From: Caballeronia humi
GTDB lineage: Bacteria; Pseudomonadota; Gammaproteobacteria; Burkholderiales; Burkholderiaceae
Direction of reading: 5' to 3'
DNA length: 64,000 nucleotides
Assembly (NCBI RefSeq): GCF_001544475.1
Contig: NZ_FCNW02000032.1
Span: 1-64,000, forward strand
Shown: one piece after another, positions 28,873 to 37,846 of the stretch
Position numbering within the stretch: position 1 is the first letter of the stretch
Layout: every line of letters begins with the position of its first letter
Notes under the pieces: generated by a model
Database searches by the model: none
Seen by the model: only the letters and a program-made list of their open reading frames with translations
What the model was told of the DNA's origin: nothing
Program-made: the position numbers and the translations under genes

Positions 28873-29418
28873 CTAGTCCGCTTCGACGCGCAGCGGTGCC
28901 GAAGGAACGACTGTCTCCACGAGGCCGGTCTTTACATCGTAGACGAGACCGGTCACCGTGAACGCGGCCGGAAGATTCGGGTTCGCCTTGAGCGAGGCGA
29001 TATCGAGCGCGACTGCCTTGTACGGATCGGTGATCGCGAGGTCGTCGAGTTTGTCCTCCGCGACACCCATATGCTTCGCCAGCAGCTTCGGCGCGTGATG
29101 GTAGCAGCCGGCGATGCCGCAATCGGTATGTTGCAGCACCACCAGGTTCCAGCCGGCGCCCACATCTTCGCCAGCCGATCGCGATACGGTGCGCAGGATT
29201 GCCATCGTTTCCAGCAGCGCCGGATTCACCCGCCCGCCGACGTTGCGAATGACCGCCGCTTCGCCCGACTTCAGTTTGAGCACGTCCATCGGATCGACGC
29301 GAGGGTCCACGCAGCCGACGATCATCGTGCGGCGCGACGGCAGCATTTTCAGGTCGGCGGAGAAGCCGGTTTGCGCGAACTCGGCATTGCGGCTCGCGAG
29401 CGTTTCGAGAAAGTCCAT
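28873..29418 (-). CDS. beta-class carbonic anhydrase
   Basis: The 181-residue protein has the zinc site and catalytic dyad of beta carbonic anhydrases: Cys36, Asp38 and Arg40 in VGCVDPRVD, and His97 and Cys100 in QHTDCGIAG. It interconverts CO2 and bicarbonate in the cytoplasm. It is shorter than Can (about 220 residues) and belongs to the short beta-CA group often found beside redox genes. It is preceded on the minus strand by the SDR gene, 23 bases away, so the two may be cotranscribed. Confidence 0.9.
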   Translation of the reverse strand: MDFLETLASRNAEFAQTGFSADLKMLPSRRTMIVGCVDPRVDPMDVLKLKSGEAAVIRNVGGRVNPALLETMAILRTVSRSAGEDVGAGWNLVVLQHTDCGIAGCYHHAPKLLAKHMGVAEDKLDDLAITDPYKAVALDIASLKANPNLPAAFTVTGLVYDVKTGLVETVVPSAPLRVEAD

Positions 29419-29441
29419 GATTGCCTCTGTTGGTTGAATTT

Positions 29442-30188
29442 TCAGGCGCGTTGCGGCAGCCGTTGGGACATCACCGCCTGCAAGCCCTTCGGGTCCTTGA
29501 TGAACGCCGCGTGAATGCCGCGCGACTGATTGCCTGCGACGATCTCGTCGTTGGTGCCAGCCTCGATTGCGTCGAGCGCATCACCAACGACTTCCTGCGG
29601 CGTCATCCGTGGCTCGGGCAGCTTCGCGCCCATTTCGGTTTCCGTCTGAACGGCGAGCACGCCAACCACCTGTGTACCTTGCGCGCCCAGTTCCGCGCGC
29701 ACGCTGCGCGTGAGAGACAAGCCCGCCGCCTTCGAAGCCGAGTAGGTCGCGGCGACCGGCAGGCTGACCAGCGAGAGCATCGACAGCATGTTGATCAGCG
29801 CGCCGCCGCCTTTGCTCGCGAGGATCGGAGCGAACGCACGGGTCAGCGCCAGCGTGCCGAAGTAGTTGACGTCCATCTCGCGACGGGCGTCGTCGATGGA
29901 ATGAGCCGAGATCGCACCTTCGAACGCGGCGTAACCGGCGTTGTTGATCAGGAGCGTCACGTCCGATGCGATGGCGGCGGCTGCGGCGACCTGATCGGGA
30001 TCGGTGACATCGAGCGGCAACGGTACGAGGCGACGGTCGCCATCCTTGAGCAGTTCCTTGAGCGACGTGGTGTCGCGCGCGGCGACGTAAATCTTTGAAG
30101 CGCCGCGCTTCAGCAGTTCGGCGACGTACACGCGCCCGATGCCACGGTTGGCGCCAGTAACAAGAGCGACGGATTGAGCGATTTTCAT
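29442..30188 (-). CDS. SDR family oxidoreductase
   Basis: The 248-residue classical SDR has TGANRGIGRVYVAELLKRGA, LLINNAGYAAFEGA and the YSASKAA active site. It is NAD(P)-dependent and cytoplasmic; the substrate is unknown. It shares orientation and a short gap with the carbonic anhydrase gene downstream and may form a two-gene unit. The intergenic stretch to the NmrA gene is 158 bases and holds its promoter. Confidence 0.92.
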   Translation of the reverse strand: MKIAQSVALVTGANRGIGRVYVAELLKRGASKIYVAARDTTSLKELLKDGDRRLVPLPLDVTDPDQVAAAAAIASDVTLLINNAGYAAFEGAISAHSIDDARREMDVNYFGTLALTRAFAPILASKGGGALINMLSMLSLVSLPVAATYSASKAAGLSLTRSVRAELGAQGTQVVGVLAVQTETEMGAKLPEPRMTPQEVVGDALDAIEAGTNDEIVAGNQSRGIHAAFIKDPKGLQAVMSQRLPQRA

Positions 30189-30346
30189 GATGATGACCTT
30201 TTGAAGTTAAGAGAGGTAAGGGGTGGTTCCGCTTGCTTGGGCTCAACTATCGTCTATCGCCGAAGCGCCCGGTAGCCGCTCTTTCCAGCTATGACTTATC
30301 CTGGAACAGCATGGATAACGTCGAGCGGCGGCCGGGCTGCGTTTGC

Positions 30347-31219
30347 TTAACGCTCGATGACGAACTTCGAGAGATTCGCCTTGATGAATTGCTCGACCGT
30401 CGTCAGCGGCTGGCCGATGATCTCCGTGCCGGTGCTGTCGGTGCCTGCCAGCAGGCCCTCCTGCTGATCGATCGTGACGGCTTCGAAGTGCCGGCGCATC
30501 GCATCGGCATCCTGGAGGCCGAACAGTTCGAGGAACGTCGAGACGGTGACATGCTCGTACGGCATGTTCTTGCCCAGCACGCGACTCACTTCGGCGGCGA
30601 GTTCCTCATGGCTGTATTCGACGGGGCCGTGCAGCGGCAGCGCCTTGCCGACGTAAGGGGCCGGATTGGCGACGATGCCCGCGACGATGCGCGCAATGTC
30701 ACTGCCCGCGATAGGCGCAAAGCGGCTGTCCTTGTTGTACGGCATCACGTAACGGCCGTAGCGGATTTGCGGCGCGATGTAGAGCAGCCATTCGGCAAAG
30801 AACGTCACGCGCAGATGCACCGACGGCACGCCGGACCAGTTGAAGATCTGCTCAGAGAGCCAGTGATTCTGCGTCGCCTTGCTGCGTGCAGCAGGCCGAG
30901 ACTGCTTGTGCGACATGTTGACGATCAGCTCCAGGTCCTGCTCTTTCGCGGCCTGCGCGAAAATCACGGCCGCTTCGACCAGTCCTTCGGCGAGCGGAAA
31001 GACAAAATACGCGCGCTGGACGCCATTCATGGCGAGGCGGATATCACGCAGGCTCTTCATGTCGCCGAATACGACTTCGGCGCCGAGATCGCGCAGCCGT
31101 TGCGCGCGATGATCGTCTTGGCGCACCAGTGCGCGGACATGAAAACCTTTTTCGAGCAGACGTTCGACGGTCGGACGGCCGGTGTCACCAGACGCGCCGG
31201 TTACGAGGACTGTGGTCAT
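30347..31219 (-). CDS. NmrA/NAD(P)-binding atypical SDR protein
   Basis: The 290-residue protein starts MTTVLVTGASGDTGRPTVERL, the Rossmann motif TGASGDTG of NmrA/atypical SDRs. It keeps the HKQSRPAARS and YTxxK-free architecture of this group, so it may be a redox sensor or quinone reductase (QorB-like) rather than a classical dehydrogenase. It is divergent from the LysR paralogue B, which is the likely regulator (inference). Confidence 0.88.
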   Translation of the reverse strand: MTTVLVTGASGDTGRPTVERLLEKGFHVRALVRQDDHRAQRLRDLGAEVVFGDMKSLRDIRLAMNGVQRAYFVFPLAEGLVEAAVIFAQAAKEQDLELIVNMSHKQSRPAARSKATQNHWLSEQIFNWSGVPSVHLRVTFFAEWLLYIAPQIRYGRYVMPYNKDSRFAPIAGSDIARIVAGIVANPAPYVGKALPLHGPVEYSHEELAAEVSRVLGKNMPYEHVTVSTFLELFGLQDADAMRRHFEAVTIDQQEGLLAGTDSTGTEIIGQPLTTVEQFIKANLSKFVIER

Positions 31220-31475
31220 ATCAATTACTCCGGATACGAAGTCGCGGCCTTAAAAAAAACGGCTGACTTCGGTTGCAGGGCTGTCGAGGCATCGGAATCA
31301 GGGCCCTTGCGTGACTCCGATCAAGGTTTGGCAATCGATGCCGAACCACGCCGACAATTTGGCGTCTGCGCTTCGATTTCGGTAGCCGGTGAATTCGGCT
31401 AACATTTATGCTGGCCGAGCATCGGTGCGGTGGCTCGCCGGCTCGCCGGCTGTTTCGTCGGAAGAAGGAGGGAGC

Positions 31476-32384
31476 TTGAAGGACGTCCTGACGTTCAGGC
31501 TTTACACCCGCGTCGCCCGGCTCGGCAGCTTTTCGGCGGCTGCGCGGGAATGCGGCCTGGCGCAATCGCAAGTGTCGCGGATGATCGCTGAACTCGAAGC
31601 GGGCCTCGGCGCCCGCTTGCTCACGCGGACCACGCGCGCCGTCGTGCCGACCGAAGCGGGCCTCGAATTTCTCGCGCGCATGGAGCCGATTCTGGCGGCG
31701 ATCGACGACGCGGAGAACAGCGTCCGCGAGACGGGCGAACTGCGCGGCGTGCTGCGCCTCGCCATGCCTTCGACGATGGCCATTTGCGTGATCATGCCGC
31801 GCCTGTCGGCCTTCACTGAGCGTCACCCATTGCTCAAGGTCGAGATCATGCTCGACGACCGGTGGCAGGACATGATTCGCGAAGCGGTCGATGTCGGCAT
31901 CCGCGTGGGCAGTCTGCCGGACTCCGCGGGCACGGCTAAGCTGATCGGAACGATGCATCGCGTGGTCGTTGCTTCGCGTGATTATCTGGACCGGCATGGC
32001 ACGCCGCTGCTGCCGGAGGACATTGCCAGGCATCGTGTCGTGGGCGGACCGGCCGGGTCGCATGTGTCGTCGTGGCAATTCGAACGCGAGGGCGAGACGA
32101 CGTCGATCGACGTGCAACCGCACGTTTCCACTAACGACACGGCGGGTGCGCTGGCTGCGGCGGCAGCCGGCCTCGGCGTCGTCTCGACGACATCGTGGGC
32201 ATGTCGATCGCAAATCGAAGAGGGCACGCTCGTGCGCCTGCTGCCCGAATGGAACATGGCGCAACTCCCTGTGCATGCGTATTTCCCGATGGGGCGAGCC
32301 ACCCGTCTTGCTGCCCGCGCGTTCGTCGAATTCATCGCGGACGAGTTGAAGAACGGACCTCGCGATTTCATAGCCGCAGCGTAG
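31476..32384 (+). CDS. LysR-family transcriptional regulator (paralogue B)
   Basis: The 302-residue LysR protein has helix-turn-helix RLYTRVARLGSFSAAARECG and AQSQVSRMIAELEAGLG. The TTG start at 31476 is chosen because AAGGAGG lies 5 bases before it and the protein then begins like its paralogue at 24140-25045; the upstream ATG at 31389 has no such signal. The two regulators share most of the sequence throughout. It diverges from the NmrA-like gene over a 256-base gap. Confidence 0.9.
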   Translation: MKDVLTFRLYTRVARLGSFSAAARECGLAQSQVSRMIAELEAGLGARLLTRTTRAVVPTEAGLEFLARMEPILAAIDDAENSVRETGELRGVLRLAMPSTMAICVIMPRLSAFTERHPLLKVEIMLDDRWQDMIREAVDVGIRVGSLPDSAGTAKLIGTMHRVVVASRDYLDRHGTPLLPEDIARHRVVGGPAGSHVSSWQFEREGETTSIDVQPHVSTNDTAGALAAAAAGLGVVSTTSWACRSQIEEGTLVRLLPEWNMAQLPVHAYFPMGRATRLAARAFVEFIADELKNGPRDFIAAA

Positions 32385-32419
32385 TCACCAACATCGGTTC
32401 GCCGTAACCCGGAGTGTCC

Positions 32420-33625
32420 ATGTTCGACAAGTACTTGCGTATCGAAAGCGGCCCGGACTGGCATCACTTCTACGTCTACACGGATAGTTGGTTCGTTGCG
32501 ATGTTGCTCGTGGTCGCCCTGTTGCTTGCGATCTTTCTGGCAAGTGCGATCTGCTATTACGTGACGCGCTCGGTCATGTTGTTGATCGTGAGCCGCCTCG
32601 CACGCAAGCAAGGGCGTAAATGGCTGAGCGCCGCCGAGCGGCATCGCGTGTTCCACCGGCTCGCACCGCTCGTGCCGGCGGGGATCATCTATGCGTCTGC
32701 GCCGCTGCTTTCCGGCCTCACGTTTCCCTTGATCGCAGCGCTCGGACGGCCATTGGCGATCATCGCGGCGTGCTACATGGTCTACACGCTGCTGCGCGCG
32801 GCGCTTGCGTTGCGTGACAGCATCGACGAGCGCTATAGCCACTTTCCGTCCGCAAGCGAAAGGCCGATCAAGAGCTTCCTGCAGATCGCGACCATCGTCG
32901 TTTATCTAATCGCGCTGATCGCCATCGTCTCGTTGCTGATGGAGCGTTCGCCCGTCTATCTCCTCACGGGCTTAAGCGCGATCACGGCGCTTCTCATCAT
33001 CATCTTTCGCGACTCGCTGCTCGGCTTCGTCGCCAGCATCCAGCTCGCGGCCTACGACATGTTGCGCGTGGGCGACTGGATCGAAGTGCCGGGGTTCATT
33101 GCAGACGGCACGGTGATCGATATCGCGCTGAATACGATCAAGGTGCGCAACTTCGACAACACCATCGTGATGTTGCCAAGCCAGGTGCTTCTCGCGAACA
33201 GCGTGAAGAACTGGCGCGGCATGATCGAGTCGGGCGGCAGGCGTCTGAGGCACGCGATTCATTTCGACGCGGACACGATCCGCTTTCCCGACGAAGCGTT
33301 GCTCGCGCGTTTGCATGAAACGATCCAACGGCCGCTCGTGTTGCCCGAAGGTGAGCTTCGCACGAACCTCGGCTTGTATCGGCGCTACCTGAGCGCCTAC
33401 TTCGGGGATCATCCGGCAGTGCGGCGCGACATGCCGCTCGTGATCCGGCAAGTGCAGTCGAGAGAGCCCGTCGTCGCACTGGAGATCTGCCTCTATATCG
33501 ACGAGATACGCTGGGAGCTTTACGAGAGCCTGCAATCGGACATGCTCGATCACGCTTATGGGGTCGTGCCGCTTTTTGGCCTGCGGTGTTGGCAGCGGGA
33601 ACGGGGGGTGTCAGTAGCGTCGTAA
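32420..33625 (+). CDS. MscS-family small-conductance mechanosensitive channel
   Basis: The 401-residue inner-membrane protein has N-terminal helices followed by the conserved MscS core (TALLIIIFRDSLLGFVASIQ, DWIEVPGFIADGTVIDIALN, LPSQVLLANSVKNW) and a cytoplasmic domain. It opens upon membrane tension to release solutes in hypo-osmotic shock; it resembles the MscK-like/YbdG group in length. The ATG at 32420 is taken; a GTG six bases earlier is in the same frame and cannot be excluded. Confidence 0.9.
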   Translation: MFDKYLRIESGPDWHHFYVYTDSWFVAMLLVVALLLAIFLASAICYYVTRSVMLLIVSRLARKQGRKWLSAAERHRVFHRLAPLVPAGIIYASAPLLSGLTFPLIAALGRPLAIIAACYMVYTLLRAALALRDSIDERYSHFPSASERPIKSFLQIATIVVYLIALIAIVSLLMERSPVYLLTGLSAITALLIIIFRDSLLGFVASIQLAAYDMLRVGDWIEVPGFIADGTVIDIALNTIKVRNFDNTIVMLPSQVLLANSVKNWRGMIESGGRRLRHAIHFDADTIRFPDEALLARLHETIQRPLVLPEGELRTNLGLYRRYLSAYFGDHPAVRRDMPLVIRQVQSREPVVALEICLYIDEIRWELYESLQSDMLDHAYGVVPLFGLRCWQRERGVSVAS

Positions 33626-33881
33626 TGATGACGGTAAGGCGCACCTTACCAAACGAGTGGGTGATGAAAGGTCGCGAGAGATGTAGAGTCAAAGGCCCGG
33701 CACCCGGCTTGAGCGCAAGTATTCATCGTCCTTGGTATCTAGCGAATCAGGAAAGCCGCGCGCTGCGGCGCACAACGTTTCGAAGCGGATAGGGACACGC
33801 GGCACGGTGTTTGCTGCGCTCATGAGCAAGCAGGCGAAGACCGTCTGCCTCTTTATTCCAGTCCGAAAGGAGGAACGGATC

Positions 33882-34208
33882 ATGAGCAAGGCAATGAGCA
33901 TGTTAATTGCAGCCGTCGCTACCCTTGCGCTCTCAGGCGGTGCTTATGCGCAGTCAGCAGGAGGCTCGAGCGGTGCGGGTTCGGCGGGTAGCACGGCCAG
34001 CCCGTCGAACCAGATGAACGGAGCAACAGGTGCAACGGGCGGCTACGGCGCACCGAGCGGCACCAACTCAGACAGTGGCATGGGCGCCAAGGCGCCGAAC
34101 TCGGGGCTGCCGAGCACGAACAGCAATTCAACGTCTGGCAACAGCGCTCCCAAGAGCAACAACACGCTGGCGACCCCGAGCGTGGTGTCACCGGCCGCAG
34201 GCCAGTAA
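33882..34208 (+). CDS. small secreted Gly/Ser/Asn-rich protein
   Basis: The 108-residue protein starts MSKAMSMLIAAVATLALSGG and has a signal peptide cleaved near AYAQS. The mature part is a low-complexity stretch of Gly, Ser, Asn and Thr with no recognisable domain. An AAAGGAGGAA Shine-Dalgarno directly precedes the ATG. Small secreted proteins of this composition are common in Burkholderiaceae, but no function is known. Confidence 0.8.
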   Translation: MSKAMSMLIAAVATLALSGGAYAQSAGGSSGAGSAGSTASPSNQMNGATGATGGYGAPSGTNSDSGMGAKAPNSGLPSTNSNSTSGNSAPKSNNTLATPSVVSPAAGQ

Positions 34209-34277
34209 CGGCTTCAATCGCGTAGCAGTTTAGATCCGAGCCCTGAGATTGCGTCAAAGCACACCTGAAAGCGATAG

Positions 34278-34313
34278 GCCCTCTCCGCTTGCTTGAGTGC
34301 AGGAGGAGAGGGC
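34278..34313. terminator. hairpin between the small secreted gene and the tannase gene
   Basis: GCCCTCTCC and GGAGAGGGC form a 9-bp stem with an 18-base loop, followed by ATTTCGTTT on the plus strand. It lies between two convergent genes and may serve as a terminator for one or both. Confidence 0.55.
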
Positions 34314-34336
34314 ATTTCGTTTGAATCTCGCTTAAC

Positions 34337-36097
34337 TTAAGGCGCCGCTACACCCTGCGTCTTCGGGCTATATGACGTGTAAAAGCTGGCCCCGGCCCAC
34401 GCTGGCGCAACGTCGTTGTATAACGGCGCACCTTGCGTGTAGTTGGCGCTGTTATGCCAGTCCCCCGTACCGGTGTACTTCGCGACAGCCGGATACGGAT
34501 ACACGGGACGCGAGGCCGTCACGACATTCGACGCATCCGTCTGGTAAGTCGTAACCGCATTCGGTGCGGATCCCTGCTCGACCCAACCAGTGATCTGCGA
34601 GACCAGATCGATGTTTGGGAAGCCCTCGCCGCCGCCACAGTGCGCGACGCCCGGCACTACGTAGAGACGTGCGAACTCGTCCGCAGCCGATTCACCCATC
34701 GTGCTCTTCAACGCCTGGTAATAGGCAATCGTGAAGAGCGGCGAGATGTGCTGGTCGGCCCAGCCGTGCCAGAGGATCAGCTTGCCACCCGTCTGCTTGA
34801 ACGCTGAAAGATCCGGACTCGTCGCGTCGTTGAGCGGGTGATTCGCTTGAAGATAATTCGCGTAAAAACTCGCATCGCGATAGCCGAATGTGTCGATGTC
34901 AGGCATCGTCGGCGAACCCGTGAAGATCAGGTTGTAGGCACCCGTGACGATCGTGTAGCTGAAAAGGCTCGTCACGGGAACAGCGGCGGCCGTCGAGTTC
35001 GTCGTCGGCACTTCCACGCCGACCCAGTTCGCTTCGGACCCATACTGCGGCGAGCCTGCGAGCATCTTGACGCCCGTGTTGGCATCCGTCGGGCCGGTAT
35101 AGATCTTGGTGGCCGTCGCGACTTCTGCCGCCGTCAGGCAACTGCTCGTGTCCGATGCGCTCGCGCCGCACTGGATCGATGCGGGATCGAAATGGCAGGT
35201 GCGCGGATCGGCGAGAAGGCCGTCGGGCACGCCGGCCTGTCCACCGCATGCGGCAACCACTGCCTTGTGAAGCACCAGTGCCTTGTCGGCGTACAGCACG
35301 GCTTTACCTGCGCTCGTGCCCGTCGTGCTGTTCGACTCGACGCTCCAGCCGTGATACAGCGAGTTCTGAATCTGGAAGTGCGCGGCTGGGGCGCCTACGA
35401 CGATGCCGTTGTAGTCGGACGGGTAACGTTGCGCCGCCATCAGCCCTTCGCGCCCGCCATCGGAGCAGCCAACGAAGTACGAATACTTCTGCGCTTGCCC
35501 GTAGTAAGCCTGAATGAGCTTCTTCGCAGTGAGCGTCGTGATGTGCTGTCCGCGATAGGCGAAGTCAGCCTGCTTTTGCGGGTCCGTGGTCCACGCTGAA
35601 CTCTGGCCCGAGTGGCCCATGTCCGTCGCCGCGGTGACGAAGCCGCCTTGCTGCACGAGCGGACAGGTGTAGCTGAAGCTGAACGAGGTTTGCTTGGTCG
35701 GGTCGTTCAGGTTGCCGCACAGGCCGCCGCAGCCCAGTTCCGCGAAGCGTTGAGTCCAGGTGTTCACCGGCAGGGCCACCTCGAATGTGTTCGACGGCGC
35801 AAGCGTGCCCTTGACGGCGCAGAAGGATACCGAAGCTCCGTTGATGGTAGCGGTCGTCACCGTCGCGGAAGTGATCGAACTGCCGGCCCCGCCGATGTCG
35901 GTGATGTCCAACGCGGCAAGCTTCGAGCAATCGACAGCGGGCTTGACCACGGCCAATGGCGTATTGCTCGAACTGCTGCTACCGCCGCCGCACGCGGTGA
36001 CAATGGCAGTCGTGACGCAAATGACGGCTAGTGTTAGCAGCGAGCCAGCTCGTGTGGGTCTGCGCGAAAGGCGCGCGATGGAATCCAGAACTCTCAT
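34337..36097 (-). CDS. tannase/feruloyl esterase family lipoprotein
   Basis: The 586-residue exported protein has a lipobox ending TAC near residue 35, then a Gly/Ser-rich linker, which indicates outer-membrane or periplasmic anchoring. The tannase/feruloyl esterase fold is seen from the nucleophile motif VGCSDGGREGLMAAQRYP, the acid in DATSPDLSAF and the C-terminal His in VAHCGGGEGFP. Family members hydrolyse aromatic esters (tannin, feruloyl, MHET-like). The exact substrate is not known. Its location ahead of the aromatic catabolic island is suggestive only. Confidence 0.88.
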   Translation of the reverse strand: MRVLDSIARLSRRPTRAGSLLTLAVICVTTAIVTACGGGSSSSSNTPLAVVKPAVDCSKLAALDITDIGGAGSSITSATVTTATINGASVSFCAVKGTLAPSNTFEVALPVNTWTQRFAELGCGGLCGNLNDPTKQTSFSFSYTCPLVQQGGFVTAATDMGHSGQSSAWTTDPQKQADFAYRGQHITTLTAKKLIQAYYGQAQKYSYFVGCSDGGREGLMAAQRYPSDYNGIVVGAPAAHFQIQNSLYHGWSVESNSTTGTSAGKAVLYADKALVLHKAVVAACGGQAGVPDGLLADPRTCHFDPASIQCGASASDTSSCLTAAEVATATKIYTGPTDANTGVKMLAGSPQYGSEANWVGVEVPTTNSTAAAVPVTSLFSYTIVTGAYNLIFTGSPTMPDIDTFGYRDASFYANYLQANHPLNDATSPDLSAFKQTGGKLILWHGWADQHISPLFTIAYYQALKSTMGESAADEFARLYVVPGVAHCGGGEGFPNIDLVSQITGWVEQGSAPNAVTTYQTDASNVVTASRPVYPYPAVAKYTGTGDWHNSANYTQGAPLYNDVAPAWAGASFYTSYSPKTQGVAAP

Positions 36098-36789
36098 ACT
36101 TGTCTCCTTGAAGTGAGTCTTCTATGGGCTGCAACGGATTGACACTCGATTTCTGGATTTGCGAAGACCTCATGTTTGAGTTTCGATTAGCGGTGGTCTT
36201 TTGAGAGACGCTGTTCCGCTTAAGGGCGATTCGCTGCTGGCGGATGTGAACGTACCCGGATCAAACGGCCGGGAAAGAGAGGGTTAACCATTGAGTTAGC
36301 TTCACTGGAGGCGGCGAGTCCTCCGGCGTGGCGGTCGATACACCTTGCATGCGTGGGCTTCGGGATGCCTTTAGGCGACGGTTCTGATCCACTGGCGATC
36401 GACTACGGCGATAAGCAAATTAGATAGGTGCGAAAAGCGTTCGAAAAAATGGAGGTGTCGCAGGCCCCCGCTGCTTGCTATCACCGCGCACCGGCATTGC
36501 AGGCCTTCCTGTTGCGAATTCATTCACGGGGTATCTGATTTGCTTATCGCGATGCGATCGATCAAGCCATCGAAGAAAGCCTTTCGATAACCTGTCAGCA
36601 TACGTCAACGCTGTTGCAGGAAAGCCTTCGTTGTCTCAATCCCGGACAGAAGTCACCTTGATTGACTGAGATTCTTGCCATTCCATCTGGTTAACCCGCT
36701 CTATTGAGTCCCGAGGTCGTTTGGCTATCTTCGAAACCTACTGAAGACACATCCATCATCAAGGCAGGATTCACCAGAGGGAGATACCT
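36098..36789. other. 692-base gene-free stretch with nested inverted repeats
   Basis: No credible gene is seen. It holds two nested inverted repeats. The outer pair is agagagggttaacc at 36276-36289 and ggttaacccgctct at 36689-36702 (13 of 14 bases complementary). The inner pair is gcgataagcaaattagata at 36408-36426 and tatctgatttgcttatcgc at 36532-36550 (18 of 19 complementary). This may be a small non-autonomous element or remnant. It also holds the promoter of the tannase gene and of the downstream gene. Confidence 0.5.
36408..36550. repeat. inverted repeat pair with 105-base spacer
   Basis: The 19-base arms 36408-36426 and 36532-36550 are complementary at 18 positions, and partial similarity extends a further 10 bases outward. 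The stem could form a long hairpin in DNA or RNA. No encoded protein is evident. Confidence 0.6.
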
Positions 36790-37335
36790 ATGGACAGCAA
36801 CATCAGAACAAGCGGCAACGACTTCGACAAGCGCTTCGCATCGAGTGCAGACATCAGTCCACGACTTGACGCGATAGTCCGTGCCGGCGTGGCGGGCGGA
36901 CTGACAGGCGCGATCATCATCTGGATTTACGAGGCACTGATCTGGGTGGGCGCGCAACACTTGATGTCCCTCGCAGGCATTCCGCGCAATGCCACGGGGC
37001 TTGTGTTCGGGAAGGCGTTTCAGGAGTCGATCGGCGTCTGGGCGTATGTGATCGGCACAGGGATTCACTTTGTCTTTGCGATTGGCTGGGGCATCTTGTT
37101 CGCCATGATCTGGCCGTACTTTCGCCGTCGCGGATATGAAGCGACGTTCGTCGCTTTGTTCTACGCGATCCTCGCGTGGATCGTGATGCATGTCGCGATC
37201 GCCATCGCCTCTGACAATCATCCGAATTACCTCGATCCGGTCGTGATCATCGGAGGGTTCATGTCGCACTTTTGCTTTACGGTTCCGCTGGCGCTGACCG
37301 TCAAGAGAATGCTCGCCAAGGGAACGGCCTCGTAA
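36790..37335 (+). CDS. small integral membrane protein, function unknown
   Basis: The 181-residue protein has about four membrane segments (residues about 29-55, 78-108, 118-142 and 153-175) with no catalytic motif I recognise. The segments include AGVAGGLTGAIIIWIYEALI, YVIGTGIHFVFAIGWGIL and VVIIGGFMSHFCFTVPLALT. It looks like a conserved membrane protein of unknown role. The ATG at 36790 is preceded by CAGAGGGAGATACCT, a fair ribosome binding site. It precedes another unknown gene by 18 bases. Confidence 0.75.
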   Translation: MDSNIRTSGNDFDKRFASSADISPRLDAIVRAGVAGGLTGAIIIWIYEALIWVGAQHLMSLAGIPRNATGLVFGKAFQESIGVWAYVIGTGIHFVFAIGWGILFAMIWPYFRRRGYEATFVALFYAILAWIVMHVAIAIASDNHPNYLDPVVIIGGFMSHFCFTVPLALTVKRMLAKGTAS

Positions 37336-37353
37336 GCATGCGCCAAGGTCGAT

Positions 37354-37812
37354 GTGAAACACGCCATGGAGGAACTCACGCAAACTGCGCCCTATGCCCG
37401 CGCCATGACATTGCCGGTAGCGCCGGCTATAGCCACCGAGCTTGCGCTCGTCTATCACGTGATTCTGGAAGCCATGCGTGGTGGCTATGGCAACGAAGCG
37501 CATTTGGGAAGCATGCTGCAACTCACGATAAGGACGCTGCTCATCGGCGAAAAAGGGCGCGTCAGGCTGAAGCAGCATGTGTTTCGCGAGGCACAGAACG
37601 GGATCGTGCGCTGCCGGCTGGCTGGAATGCGGACGGGGAGCTGGACGCCGGACCCGGCAACCTACGAGACGCTATGCGAAGTCCTCGCGACGTTCGACCG
37701 GCAACTGGCGGTGACGCCGTTCTACGAATTCATGCTGGTCAATGAGGAGGTGAACGCGTCGATCGCGCGCCGCAAAGCGAAGGCGGCGAAGAAGGACGCG
37801 AAGTCCGGTTAG
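37354..37812 (+). CDS. conserved protein of unknown function (plasmid/accessory type)
   Basis: The 152-residue protein starts with GTG (MKHAMEELTQTAPYARAM) or at the ATG at 37366. It resembles short Burkholderia proteins often annotated only as Fis-family-like or hypothetical (PLPxxxATELALxYHVIL pattern). The C-terminus is Lys/Ala-rich (RRKAKAAKKDAKSG), as in nucleic-acid-binding tails. No motif gives a function. It lies between the small membrane protein and the FUSC gene, all on the plus strand. Confidence 0.7.
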   Translation: MKHAMEELTQTAPYARAMTLPVAPAIATELALVYHVILEAMRGGYGNEAHLGSMLQLTIRTLLIGEKGRVRLKQHVFREAQNGIVRCRLAGMRTGSWTPDPATYETLCEVLATFDRQLAVTPFYEFMLVNEEVNASIARRKAKAAKKDAKSG

Positions 37813-37846
37813 ACTCGGGGCACGTCATCCTCGCAGGTGCCCGCGC

